Origin: Burkholderiales bacterium
GTDB lineage: Bacteria; Pseudomonadota; Gammaproteobacteria; Burkholderiales; Burkholderiaceae_C
Assembly (NCBI GenBank): GCA_016192425.1
Contig: JACPUE010000023.1
Span: forward strand, 43,525 to 107,524
Reading direction: 5' to 3'
DNA length: 64,000 nt
The notes beneath the pieces were generated by a model that was not told the DNA's origin, ran no database searches, and saw only the letters and a program-made list of their open reading frames with translations. How positions within the stretch are numbered: the first letter of the stretch is position 1; every line of letters starts with the position of its first letter. Both the position numbers and the translations under genes were made by a program. This document shows, one piece after another, positions 1 to 11,849 of the stretch.

Positions 1-1
1 G

Positions 2-910
2 CAGGCCCTGGGCCAGGACGCGCCGGGCGAGGACGACATGCCCGTCGCCGCCTACCTCGCCCTGCTGCAGCAGGCGCTGGCACACGCCGGTCCGGGCTTT
101 GGCTGGCGCCTCGGAAGCAGTGTCAAGCCCACCACCTACGGCGTCAATGGCATCCTGCTGCTGGCCTGCCCCACGCTGGGCGAGGCGCTGGCGCAGGTGC
201 TGCGCTTCGAGTCACTGGTGCACGACCTGGGGCGCTCGTCCTTCGCGCGCCATGGCGACACCGTGGAATACGCCTGGAACAACCACTGGCCCGACCACCC
301 CGCCGCCGCCGCGCTGGCCGAGTCGGTGTTCGCGGGCATCCAGACCTGCGCGCAGTGGCTGGTGGGCCAGCCCATCAGCGGTTTTGTGCTGGAGTTTGCC
401 CACACGCGCGACGACGCCACGGCCCAGGCCATCGCCCAGGCCAGCGGCGCGCAGCTGCGCTGGGGTGGTGCGGCGCACCGCGCCATCTTTCCCGCCGCGC
501 TGCTGGATTTGCCCATTCCCCAGGCCAACAAGGCCCTGCTGCCGCTGTTGCAAAAACATGCCGACGAACTGCTGCAGGCCCGCCACCCGCGCGACACCGG
601 CATCGTGGCCCAGGTGCGCCAGCGCATCTCGGCCCGCCTGGGGCAGGGCGCCGTCAAGCTGGCCGACGTGGCGGATGACCTGCACCTGTCCACCCGCACC
701 CTGCAGCGCCGCCTGATGGATGCCGGCGTGGCCTACCAGGCCCTGCTGGACGCCACACGCCACGAACTGGCCTGCCACTACCTGGCCCATTCGGACATGC
801 CCATCACCGAGGTGGGCTACCTGCTGGGCTACCAGGAGCCTTCGGCGTTCCACCATGCGTTCAAGCAGTGGCAGGGCGTGGGGCCGGGGCAGTACCGGGG
901 GCGGAAGTAG
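2..910 (+). CDS. AraC-family transcriptional regulator, 5' end outside window
   Basis: A DNA-binding regulator. The frame is open from base 2, with twelve codons before the first ATG at 38, so the true start probably lies upstream of the window. The N-terminal part resembles the AraC arabinose-binding-like ligand domain (PF12625 type) seen in OruR-like regulators. The last 90 or so residues form the double helix-turn-helix: VKLADVADDLHLSTRTLQRR is the first recognition unit, and the second runs through GYLLGYQEPSAFHHAFKQW. Its target is probably upstream and not visible, because the next gene downstream is convergent and unrelated. The family call is firm; effector and targets are unknown. 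Confidence 0.85.
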   Translation, partial: QALGQDAPGEDDMPVAAYLALLQQALAHAGPGFGWRLGSSVKPTTYGVNGILLLACPTLGEALAQVLRFESLVHDLGRSSFARHGDTVEYAWNNHWPDHPAAAALAESVFAGIQTCAQWLVGQPISGFVLEFAHTRDDATAQAIAQASGAQLRWGGAAHRAIFPAALLDLPIPQANKALLPLLQKHADELLQARHPRDTGIVAQVRQRISARLGQGAVKLADVADDLHLSTRTLQRRLMDAGVAYQALLDATRHELACHYLAHSDMPITEVGYLLGYQEPSAFHHAFKQWQGVGPGQYRGRK

Positions 911-1052
911 GGAGCTTGTCGGTGGCGGCGTACACCGCAGCACGCATGACCGGCGTGGACTGAATGGCACTTTCGATGCGATGAGTGGAGAGGTTCGGGG
1001 ACCATGCGGTATCAATGTTTGAATGTGGCCAATCGGTCAAGCCGCATCGTGC

Positions 1053-1355
1053 TCAGTTCTTGAGTCGAAGAACGAGCCGCCCGATGATGGAGCCAACAAC
1101 TGCGCCACCAACACTCCAAAGGTAGACCTGCTGGTCGCTGAGCCAATGCGCTGTAAAGATGAATTTCAGCAGCACAGCAACTACAAAAAATCCAGCGATT
1201 CCGCCGAGGCCGGCATGCATCTTTGAATCTACAGAATGAGCGGCCTTTGTGTATTCCGCCGAATGCCCAACAGCTTCATAAATCAGCGTGGTGCCACAGT
1301 TCAAACAGCGGGCAACCGTTGCTGGATTCAAGTGATTGCAGGTAGGGCAAGTCAT
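1053..1355 (-). CDS. Small zinc-ribbon membrane protein
   Basis: A 100-residue protein of unknown function. It opens with a zinc-ribbon-like pair of knuckles, CPTC near residue 3 and CLNC near residue 17. Two hydrophobic segments follow: GLGGIAGFFVVAVLLKFIF, and a second through WSVGGAVVGSIIGRLVL. A soluble metal-binding N-terminus with a two-helix membrane anchor is the simplest reading. It is read convergently to the AraC gene and shows no operon partner. The paired cysteines and clean membrane segments argue that it is real despite its size. No role can be assigned. Confidence 0.7.
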   Translation of the reverse strand: MTCPTCNHLNPATVARCLNCGTTLIYEAVGHSAEYTKAAHSVDSKMHAGLGGIAGFFVVAVLLKFIFTAHWLSDQQVYLWSVGGAVVGSIIGRLVLRLKN

Positions 1356-1477
1356 TTCTTCAAGGTTCTTTCAATCGACCGCGCTCCACTCTGCGCGGTT
1401 TCAACGAAATGTATCGTGCAAACCTCGCGGGATAAACAGGACTTCGATCGAACAGGCTCTTGCTGATGGGGGGAAGT

Positions 1478-2065
1478 TCATGTCGGATATGCATCGCGTT
1501 GGGCAATGACCTCCCAAAGAGCCTTGGATCGGATGTACTTGTTCGTCGTCTGGTGTTCCTTGGACAAGACCTTCCATCCGGATGCAAACAGTTCGGCCAC
1601 GCTATTCTCGTCAAAGAAGCGCTTAGGCTGACCGTCTACAAGATAGTAGTTCGGCTCAATTTCTGGATGGCCTGCGGCTCCGAAATTCTTGTCCTCGGTG
1701 GAGTTCAGTCGGCAAAGGAAGAGCCCGCCGCGAGATAGTGTCTGCTGGATCCTATGCACAAGATCCAGAGTTTCAGACCAGGTGAAGTAGTGCAAGCTGA
1801 GACTGGCCACGACCGCCCCAGCCTGGCCGTCTGGCAGAGGAAACGGATCCCTTGCGTCTTGGCAGAAGATTCTTGCCCGAGGCACGCGCAGCCTGGTGGT
1901 GGCGACCGACGCAGAGGAAATGTCGAAGGCTACGACTTCAAGGCCGGCATTGAAGAGCGTAGAAGTGTCCGCACCAATTCCACATCCGATCTCGAAAACT
2001 GGCCGCGAGCCAGCGGACTCTTTGAGCATCGGGAGCCAACGGGTAAGCCAGGGGTCGTGGAGCAT
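1478..2065 (-). CDS. Class I SAM-dependent methyltransferase
   Basis: A 195-residue methyltransferase of the Rossmann type. Motif I is FEIGCGIGAD near residue 24, followed by the acidic end of strand 2 (VVAFDIS), an adenine-binding CQDARDPFP and motif IV region VVASLSLHYF. This is the TehB/UbiE-like arrangement; the substrate cannot be told. The ATG at 2065 is used because the frame upstream has no start codon before a TAG at 2098-2096. The codons between that TAG and the ATG still read like protein (RRHYRNY), so homologues may begin further upstream and this copy may have lost its original start. Base composition is less GC-rich than in the neighbours. Confidence 0.75.
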   Translation of the reverse strand: MLHDPWLTRWLPMLKESAGSRPVFEIGCGIGADTSTLFNAGLEVVAFDISSASVATTRLRVPRARIFCQDARDPFPLPDGQAGAVVASLSLHYFTWSETLDLVHRIQQTLSRGGLFLCRLNSTEDKNFGAAGHPEIEPNYYLVDGQPKRFFDENSVAELFASGWKVLSKEHQTTNKYIRSKALWEVIAQRDAYPT

Positions 2066-2232
2066 GTAATTGCGGTAATGCCTGCGCGACGGCCACTATA
2101 GCCTCAACACCCCAAAATCTGACCTGCACGGGGCACGGTTTTTCGCGCGCTGGTCGGCCAGGGTAGCCCCCGCATACCACAGGTGATTGGCACGCCCCAT
2201 TAAAATCTTGCACCCCCCGATTGGCCCGTCAG

Positions 2233-4680
<2,448 letters not shown>

Positions 4681-4726
4681 CATTTGCCGTTCACGTCCGT
4701 GCAGAGCATGAACTGGCTGTGCGGCC

Positions 4727-5884
4727 TTACCCCGCCAGCAGCTTGCGCGCAATGAGGTCTTTCATGATCTCGTTGGCGCCGCCATAGATCTTTTGCACGC
4801 GCGAGTCGGCGTAGAGCCGGGCGATGGGGTACTCGGCCATGTAGCCGTAGCCGCCAAAGAGCTGCAGGCACTCGTCGGTGACGCGGCACTGCTGCTCGGT
4901 GCACCACCACTTGGCCATGTAGGCGGCTTCGGCGTCCAGGGTGCCGTCCAGCTGGCGCTGGATGCAGTCGTTGACGAAGCTGCGCACCACGTGCGCCAGG
5001 GTGGCGCATTCGGCCAGCTTGAAGCGCGTGTTCTGGAAGTCGGCCAGGCTCTGGCCGAAGGCCTTGCGGCTTTGGGTGTACTCCACCGTCAGCGCCACGG
5101 CGCGCTCGATCACGGCGGCGGCGGGCACGGCCAGCAGCAGGCGTTCGTAGGTAAGCTGGCTCATGAGCTGGGCAAAGCCCTGGCCTTCGACCCCGCCCAC
5201 CAGGTGCGAGCGCGGCACGCGCACGCCGTCAAACGACAGCTCGGCCGTGTCCGAGGCGTGCTGGCCCAGTTTTTCCAGGCGCCGACCGACGCTGAAGCCG
5301 GGCAGGTTCTCGGTTTCCATCACCAGCAGCGAAATGCCCTTGGCCCCGGCGTCGCCGGTGCGCACCACCACCACCAGCAGGTTGGCGGTGAAGCCATTGG
5401 TGATGAAGGTTTTGGCGCCGTCCACCACGTAGTGGTCCCCGTCCAGGCGGGCGCGGGTGCGCACCGCCTTGAGGTCGGAGCCGCAGCCGGGCTCGGTCAT
5501 GGCGATGCCGGCCAGCATTTCGCCGCTGGCGAGCTTAGGCAACCAGCGCGCCTTTTGCTCGGGTGTGCCGTAGTCCAGGATGTAGTGCGCGGCAATGGTG
5601 TGCACGGCGGTGTTGGCCGGGGCTTCCACCTTGGCGAGTTCGTCCTGCACCACCAGCTGGTAGGCCAGGCTGGCGCCAGCGCCACCCCATTCCTCGTCCA
5701 GCTCGGGCAGCAGAAAGCCGAGTTCACCAAAGGGGCGCCAGACTTCGCGCGGGATATAGCCTTGTTTGCGCCAGCCTTCCAGCCGGGGGGCAAACTCGGC
5801 GTCCAGGTAGCGGCGCACCTGGTCGCGAAAGGCCTCGATTTGTTCGTCCATCCAGGGGTGTTGGTGCAGGCGGGGCAGTTGCAT
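4727..5884 (-). CDS. Acyl-CoA dehydrogenase
   Basis: A 385-residue FAD-dependent acyl-CoA dehydrogenase that oxidises an acyl-CoA to the 2-enoyl-CoA. AMTEPGCGSDL near residue 128 is the family signature, and [19 protein letters not shown] near the C-terminus is the second. The MCAD-type catalytic glutamate is missing from the C-terminal loop (IYGGANEIM). A glutamate in LTYERLLL around residue 245 sits where isovaleryl- and long-chain enzymes place theirs, which suggests a branched or long substrate. It is the last gene of the six-gene minus-strand operon, three bases after the SDR gene. Substrate unknown. Confidence 0.93.
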   Translation of the reverse strand: MQLPRLHQHPWMDEQIEAFRDQVRRYLDAEFAPRLEGWRKQGYIPREVWRPFGELGFLLPELDEEWGGAGASLAYQLVVQDELAKVEAPANTAVHTIAAHYILDYGTPEQKARWLPKLASGEMLAGIAMTEPGCGSDLKAVRTRARLDGDHYVVDGAKTFITNGFTANLLVVVVRTGDAGAKGISLLVMETENLPGFSVGRRLEKLGQHASDTAELSFDGVRVPRSHLVGGVEGQGFAQLMSQLTYERLLLAVPAAAVIERAVALTVEYTQSRKAFGQSLADFQNTRFKLAECATLAHVVRSFVNDCIQRQLDGTLDAEAAYMAKWWCTEQQCRVTDECLQLFGGYGYMAEYPIARLYADSRVQKIYGGANEIMKDLIARKLLAG

Positions 5885-5887
5885 GGC

Positions 5888-6718
5888 TCAGATCCCCCCC
5901 AGGCCGCCGCTGCACATCAGGGTCTGGCCCGACACGTAGTCCGACTCCGGAATGCAGAACAGGTAGACCGCCCCGGCAGCCTCTTCGGGCGTGCCGCCGC
6001 GCCCCAGCGGAATGCTGCGCTCCATGGTGGCGAGCAGGTCGGGGTTGACGCCCACCTTGATGTCGCGCCCGTCGATGTTGGCGCTGGCGCCGTCGGCGGC
6101 GTTGCTGGTCAGGCGGGTCTTGATCAGGCCGTAGGCGACGCAGTTCACGGTCACGTTCATGCGCCCCCACTCCTTGGCCAGGGTCTGGGTCAGGCCCATG
6201 ATGCCGGCCTTGGCGGCGGCGTAGTTGGCCTGCCCGGGGTTGCCGAACATGCCGGCCATGGACGAAATGTTGACCACCTTGCGCACCACGCGCTGCCCGG
6301 CCTCTTTCTCGGCCTTGGTCATCTTGCTGATCACCGGCTGCGCGGCGCGCAGGATGCGAAAGGGGGCGGTCAAGTGGCAGTCCATGATGGCATACCACTG
6401 CTCGTCGCTCATCTTCTGGACCACGTTGTCCCAGGTGTAGCCAGCGTTGTTGACGATGATGTCCAGGCCCTGGTAGCTCGACACCGCCGTGCCCACGATG
6501 CGCTCGGCAAAGTCGGGCGCGGTAACGCTGCCGATGCAGGCCACCGCCTGGCCGCCCGCGGCGGTAATGGCTTGTACCACCTCGTGGGCGGGTGCGGCGT
6601 CGAGGTCATTGACGACGACGCGCGCGCCCTCGCTGGCCAGTTTGAGGGCAATGGCGCGGCCAATGCCGCGGCCCGAGCCGGTGACGATGGCGACTTTGTT
6701 TTCCAGTGTGCGTGTCAT
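5888..6718 (-). CDS. SDR-family 3-hydroxyacyl-CoA dehydrogenase-like oxidoreductase
   Basis: A 276-residue classical short-chain dehydrogenase. The cofactor loop is TGSGRGIG near residue 14, NNAG follows near residue 90, the catalytic serine is in VVNISSMAG, and the Tyr-x3-Lys pair is YAAAK. NDLDAAP after strand 2 has an acidic residue, which favours NAD(H). Between hydratase subunits and an acyl-CoA dehydrogenase, the likely job is oxidation of a 3-hydroxyacyl-CoA. It is long for the family, with extra residues around MTKAEKEAGQRVV and before the C-terminal GGLGGI. The exact substrate is open. Confidence 0.88.
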   Translation of the reverse strand: MTRTLENKVAIVTGSGRGIGRAIALKLASEGARVVVNDLDAAPAHEVVQAITAAGGQAVACIGSVTAPDFAERIVGTAVSSYQGLDIIVNNAGYTWDNVVQKMSDEQWYAIMDCHLTAPFRILRAAQPVISKMTKAEKEAGQRVVRKVVNISSMAGMFGNPGQANYAAAKAGIMGLTQTLAKEWGRMNVTVNCVAYGLIKTRLTSNAADGASANIDGRDIKVGVNPDLLATMERSIPLGRGGTPEEAAGAVYLFCIPESDYVSGQTLMCSGGLGGI

Positions 6719-6756
6719 GGCGTTGTTCCTGGTGTTGAAAGAAAAATAGGCGGGGT

Positions 6757-7182
6757 TCAGGGCAAGGCCACCAGGGCTTCACCTGCGATCTTGGTTTCGC
6801 CGTGCTGGTTGGTGCTGCGCACTTCCACACGTATGCAGGGCTCGCCGTGGAGTTCGGTTTTTTCCACCACGTGTCCGGTGCAGCGCATGGCATGGCCCAG
6901 GTGCGTAATGCCCTGAAAGCGCGCATCGAAGCGGCGCAACTGGCTTTGCGGCGCCCAGGCGGTGAGCAAGCGCGCCAGCCAGGCCATGCCCAGCATGCCT
7001 TGGGCAAACACGTCGGGCATGCCCGCGCGGCGGGCCACGTCAATGTCGATGTGGATGGGGTTGTGGTCGCCCGAGGCGCCAGCAAACAAGGCCAGCAGGG
7101 TGCGGTTCACGGCGGGCAGTTGCAGCGGCGGCAGTTCGTCGCCAACCTGCACGCTGTCATAACGGGGGGTGGGGGTGCTCAT
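6757..7182 (-). CDS. MaoC-like (R)-specific enoyl-CoA hydratase subunit
   Basis: A 141-residue hot-dog-fold protein. LFAGASGDHNPIHIDIDVAR carries the Asp and His of the hydratase 2 motif, which add water across the 2,3 double bond of an enoyl-CoA. ATG 7182 is preferred over TTG 7197 because a GGAG lies at suitable spacing upstream. It sits 19 nt after the companion MaoC-like gene, and the two small proteins probably form one heteromeric hydratase, this one carrying the catalytic motif. Family certain, partner and substrate inferred. Confidence 0.87.
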   Translation of the reverse strand: MSTPTPRYDSVQVGDELPPLQLPAVNRTLLALFAGASGDHNPIHIDIDVARRAGMPDVFAQGMLGMAWLARLLTAWAPQSQLRRFDARFQGITHLGHAMRCTGHVVEKTELHGEPCIRVEVRSTNQHGETKIAGEALVALP

Positions 7183-7201
7183 GGGAATTGGCTCCAATCA
7201 C

Positions 7202-7642
7202 TCAATGGCGGCACACCAGCACGGTGCGCAGTTCTGCCACCAGTTCGCCACGCTGGTTGCTGGCGCGCGAGGTTTTCACCACAAATTCCAGCGCGCCGTT
7301 CTTCTTGCTGTACACGTCCTCAATGCGCGAGTGCACCGTCACGGTGTCGCCCACGCAGGCCGGGCGGTGGTAGCTGAAGCCCTGCTCGCCGTGCAGCAGC
7401 TTGGCAATGGGAATCTGCAGCCGTTCCAGCAGGGCAAAGCTCTCGCCCGAATCCAGCTCGGCGGCGAACAGGAATGTGGGTGGCGCGGGCAGGTCCGGGT
7501 AGCCCGCCGCCTGGGCTGCAGCCTGCTCGGTGTAAACCGGGTTGGTTTCGCCCGTCACCTTGGCGAAGAACTGCAGGCGGCTGCGCTCGATGGGCAGCAC
7601 GCTGGCGGGCAACTCGTACCCGATCCATTCACGTCCGATCAT
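7202..7642 (-). CDS. MaoC N-terminal-domain-like hydratase partner subunit
   Basis: A 146-residue protein beginning MIGREWIGYELP, of the FAS1-like/MaoC N-terminal dehydratase type. FAKVTGETNPVYTEQAAAQA resembles the hydratase helix but lacks the full Asp-x-His arrangement. TFLFAAELDSGESF and HGEQGFSYHRPACVGD are typical of the fold. This suggests a non-catalytic or half-site subunit paired with the downstream MaoC protein, as known for split hydratases in steroid and mycolate pathways. The start is at 7642 and overlaps the thiolase stop as ATGA; a longer open frame reaching to 7903 is antisense-like noise inside the thiolase gene. Confidence 0.85.
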   Translation of the reverse strand: MIGREWIGYELPASVLPIERSRLQFFAKVTGETNPVYTEQAAAQAAGYPDLPAPPTFLFAAELDSGESFALLERLQIPIAKLLHGEQGFSYHRPACVGDTVTVHSRIEDVYSKKNGALEFVVKTSRASNQRGELVAELRTVLVCRH

Positions 7643-8829
7643 GCAACCACCTTTTCGTAGAGGGTGACCACGCAGGCGCCGCCCAGGCCCAGGTTGTGCT
7701 GCAGGGCCAGGCGCGCGTCGCTCACCTGACGCTGCCCGGCCTGGCCGCGCAGTTGCTGGACCAGTTCGGTGCATTGCGCCAAGCCCGTGGCGCCCAGGGG
7801 ATGGCCCTTGCTGAGCAGGCCGCCCGAGGGGTTGGTGACCACGCTCCCGCCGTAGGTGTTGTCGCCGTCCACCACAAACTTTTCCGCACCGCCCACCGGG
7901 CACAGGCCCAGGGCCTCGTAGCTGATGAGTTCGTTGTGGGCAAAGCAGTCGTGCAGCTCCACCACGTCAATGTCTTCGGGGCCGATGCTGGCGCTTTCGT
8001 ACACCTGCTGCGCGGCTTCGTGCGCCATGCTCCAGCCCACCACTTCGCGCATGTCGCGCGCCGCGAAGGTGGCGGGGCGGTCGGTGGTCATGGCCTGGGC
8101 GCGGATGCGCACCGTGGCCTGCAGCCCGTGGCGCTTGGCGAACTCGGGCGTGCACACCACGGCGGCGGCGGCGCCGCAGGTGGGCGGGCAGGCCATGAGC
8201 CGGGTCATGACGCCGGGCCACACGGTGGGCGCGGCCAGCACCTCGTCTTCACTGACCACGGTGCGGAACAGCGCCAGCGGATTGTTGGCCGCGTGGCGGC
8301 TGGCCTTGGCGCGGATCTTGGCGAAGGTGCTGAGCTTTGTGCCGTACTGCTGCATGTGGGCCAGGCCCGCGCCGCCAAAGTAGCGCAGCGCCAGCGGTAT
8401 CTCGCCCTGGCCCACGAGTTCGTCGGTGATTTGGTTGAAGCGGTCAAAGGGGCTGGGGCGGTCGCTGTAGACTGAGCCCAGCGCCCCCGGGCTCATGTGC
8501 TCGAAGCCCAGCGCCAGCGCGCATTGCACGGCGCCGCTTTGCACCGCCTGGCGTGCCAGGAACAGGGCGGTGGAGCCGGTGGAGCAGTTGTTGTTCACGT
8601 TGACCACCGGGATGCCGCTCATGCCCACCTCGTACAGCGCGCGCTGCCCGGCGGTGCTGTCGCCGTACACGTAGCCCACGTAGGCCTGCTCCACCTGCTC
8701 GTAGGTGATGCCGGCGTCGGCCAGGGCCTGGCGCGTGGCCTGCGCGGCCATGTCGGGGTAGGGGGCGTTGGCCCCGGGTTTGGTGAAGGCGATCATGCCG
8801 ACACCGGCCACCCATACGTCTTGGTTCAT
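7639..8829 (-). CDS. SCP-x-like thiolase / lipid-transfer protein
   Basis: A 396-residue thiolase-superfamily protein of the lipid-transfer (SCP-x thiolase) branch. The nucleophilic cysteine is in NVNNNCSTGS near residue 83. The second half has VELHDCFAHNE and [17 protein letters not shown], where His and Cys complete the active site in place of the canonical thiolase C-terminal motif. Such proteins cleave 3-ketoacyl-CoA, often with branched or cyclic side chains. It overlaps the hydratase subunit downstream by four bases and lies 45 nt after the ligase gene. The call to this branch is good, the substrate unknown. Confidence 0.9.
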   Translation of the reverse strand: MNQDVWVAGVGMIAFTKPGANAPYPDMAAQATRQALADAGITYEQVEQAYVGYVYGDSTAGQRALYEVGMSGIPVVNVNNNCSTGSTALFLARQAVQSGAVQCALALGFEHMSPGALGSVYSDRPSPFDRFNQITDELVGQGEIPLALRYFGGAGLAHMQQYGTKLSTFAKIRAKASRHAANNPLALFRTVVSEDEVLAAPTVWPGVMTRLMACPPTCGAAAAVVCTPEFAKRHGLQATVRIRAQAMTTDRPATFAARDMREVVGWSMAHEAAQQVYESASIGPEDIDVVELHDCFAHNELISYEALGLCPVGGAEKFVVDGDNTYGGSVVTNPSGGLLSKGHPLGATGLAQCTELVQQLRGQAGQRQVSDARLALQHNLGLGGACVVTLYEKVVA

Positions 8830-8874
8830 ATGCTTCTTCCTTGCAAAAAATGAGGGGGAGGGGCCACCTGGCGG

Positions 8875-10434
<1,560 letters not shown>

Positions 10435-10563
10435 GGGACGGTCTCCTGGTTGTTTTCCGGCCCGTGGGGGCCGTGTTTCTTCGCCAGCAATGGTAGGAAG
10501 GCCGCCGCCGCGGCGCGATGGCAGAACGCATTGGCACAATGTCATTTCGCATCACCGTCGGCC

Positions 10564-11598
10564 ATGAACCCACCGCGTCAAACCCCAGACCCCGTCCCTC
10601 CGCACACCATCGGTGCGGCCTTTGTGCGTGGCATGCTCTCGGGCCTGCGTGCGCGTGGTGAGGACTGCGGCCCCTGGCTGCGCGAAGCGGGTATTGCGCC
10701 CCAGGCGCTGGAGCAGGGCGACGCCTGCGTCACGCTGCAGCAGTTCGCCTTGCTGCTGCGCACGCTCATGCTGCGCCGCGACGACGAAACCCTGGGCCTG
10801 CTCTCGCGCCCCATGCGCTGCGGCTCCTTTGGCCTGCAGGTGCGCGCGGCGGCGGTGGCGCCCAACCTGGCGCAGGCGCTGCGCCATGTAGCCCACGTGT
10901 TTCGGCTGCTGCAGGACGACCTGGAGCTGGTGCCGGTCAAGGAAGGGCCCCTGGGCGGGGTGGCATTGCATTTCCACAACCCCGCTGTGGCGGCCAACCC
11001 CTACCTGCACGAGATGCTGCTGCGGGTGTACTGGCGCTTGCTGGCCTGGCTGGCGGGTGGGCGCCTGCCTGCAGCGCGCTTCGACTTTGCCTACCCGCAG
11101 CCTGGCTATGCGCAGGGCTATGGGCCGATTTTTCCGGCCATCCGGCGTTTCGATGCCGAGCGCAGCGCGATGTGGTTCCAGGCCGAGCACCTGGCGCTGC
11201 CGGTGTGCCGCGATGCGGCGGCGCTGCGCCGTTTCCTGGCGCAGGCGCCGGTGAACGTGATCGTGCCCGAGCGCGACCGCGGCGTGGCTGGAAGGGTGTA
11301 CGGCTACCTGCAGCAGAACCAGCCGCGCTGGCCTGGGCTGGAGGATGTGGCCTGTGCGCTGAACATGGCGCCGAGCTCCTTGCAGCGCCACCTGGCTGCC
11401 GAGAACACCTCCTTTCGCGCACAGAAGGACAAGCTGCGCTGCGAGCTGGCGGTGCAGCGCCTGCGCACCACCGAACTGCCTTTGGTCAAGATCGCCGATG
11501 AGCTTGGCTTTGCCGATGCAGCGTCGTTCCAGCGCGCCTTCAAGGCCTGGACCGGCATGCCTGCGGGGGCGTGCCGCGGACAACGTCGGCCCGCGTGA
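10564..11598 (+). CDS. AraC-family regulator of the divergent acyl-CoA operon
   Basis: A 344-residue regulator with an N-terminal arabinose-binding-like domain (FVRGMLSGLRARGEDCGPWL onward) and a C-terminal AraC helix-turn-helix (ALNMAPSSLQRHLAAENTSF, then IADELGFADAASFQRAFKAW). It is transcribed away from the acyl-CoA synthetase gene, with 129 bases between the starts. A longer in-frame extension upstream runs antisense through that ligase gene and is not coding. By position it likely senses the substrate or an acyl-CoA of the 4.7-10.4 kb operon. Regulation is inferred from the layout only. Confidence 0.88.
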   Translation: MNPPRQTPDPVPPHTIGAAFVRGMLSGLRARGEDCGPWLREAGIAPQALEQGDACVTLQQFALLLRTLMLRRDDETLGLLSRPMRCGSFGLQVRAAAVAPNLAQALRHVAHVFRLLQDDLELVPVKEGPLGGVALHFHNPAVAANPYLHEMLLRVYWRLLAWLAGGRLPAARFDFAYPQPGYAQGYGPIFPAIRRFDAERSAMWFQAEHLALPVCRDAAALRRFLAQAPVNVIVPERDRGVAGRVYGYLQQNQPRWPGLEDVACALNMAPSSLQRHLAAENTSFRAQKDKLRCELAVQRLRTTELPLVKIADELGFADAASFQRAFKAWTGMPAGACRGQRRPA

Positions 11599-11849
11599 AT
11601 TGGGTCTTTTGTGCTAAAAAATAACAGACAGGGGCTTGCGCGATACACGGCGCGAAAGCGCCAAGCGCCCAGTATGCCGCGTTGCGCGCGGTGTTGTGCG
11701 GGCTGCGCAAAAAGGACCACGATCCGCCCATAAATACCCTGTTCAAAGGTACAGGTTGGTGCTACAAAGGGGTCGAGCCGGTAGCGATTCCGATTGCAAC
11801 GCCGTGGTACCACCTGAGCCGTCAGGGGGTGCCGCCACAGGAGGTTTTC

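Noticed and set aside
1360..1614. An 84-codon minus-strand frame between the zinc-ribbon and methyltransferase genes
   Set aside because: It overlaps the methyltransferase end in another frame and has an Arg/Pro/Ser-rich composition without features.
4793..6916. A 707-codon plus-strand frame opposite the dehydrogenase and SDR genes
   Set aside because: His/Gly/Val-rich antisense shadow without motifs.
11599..11849. A possible sigma-54 promoter before prkA
   Set aside because: No GG-N10-GC pair with the flanking consensus was found, so the site was not annotated.
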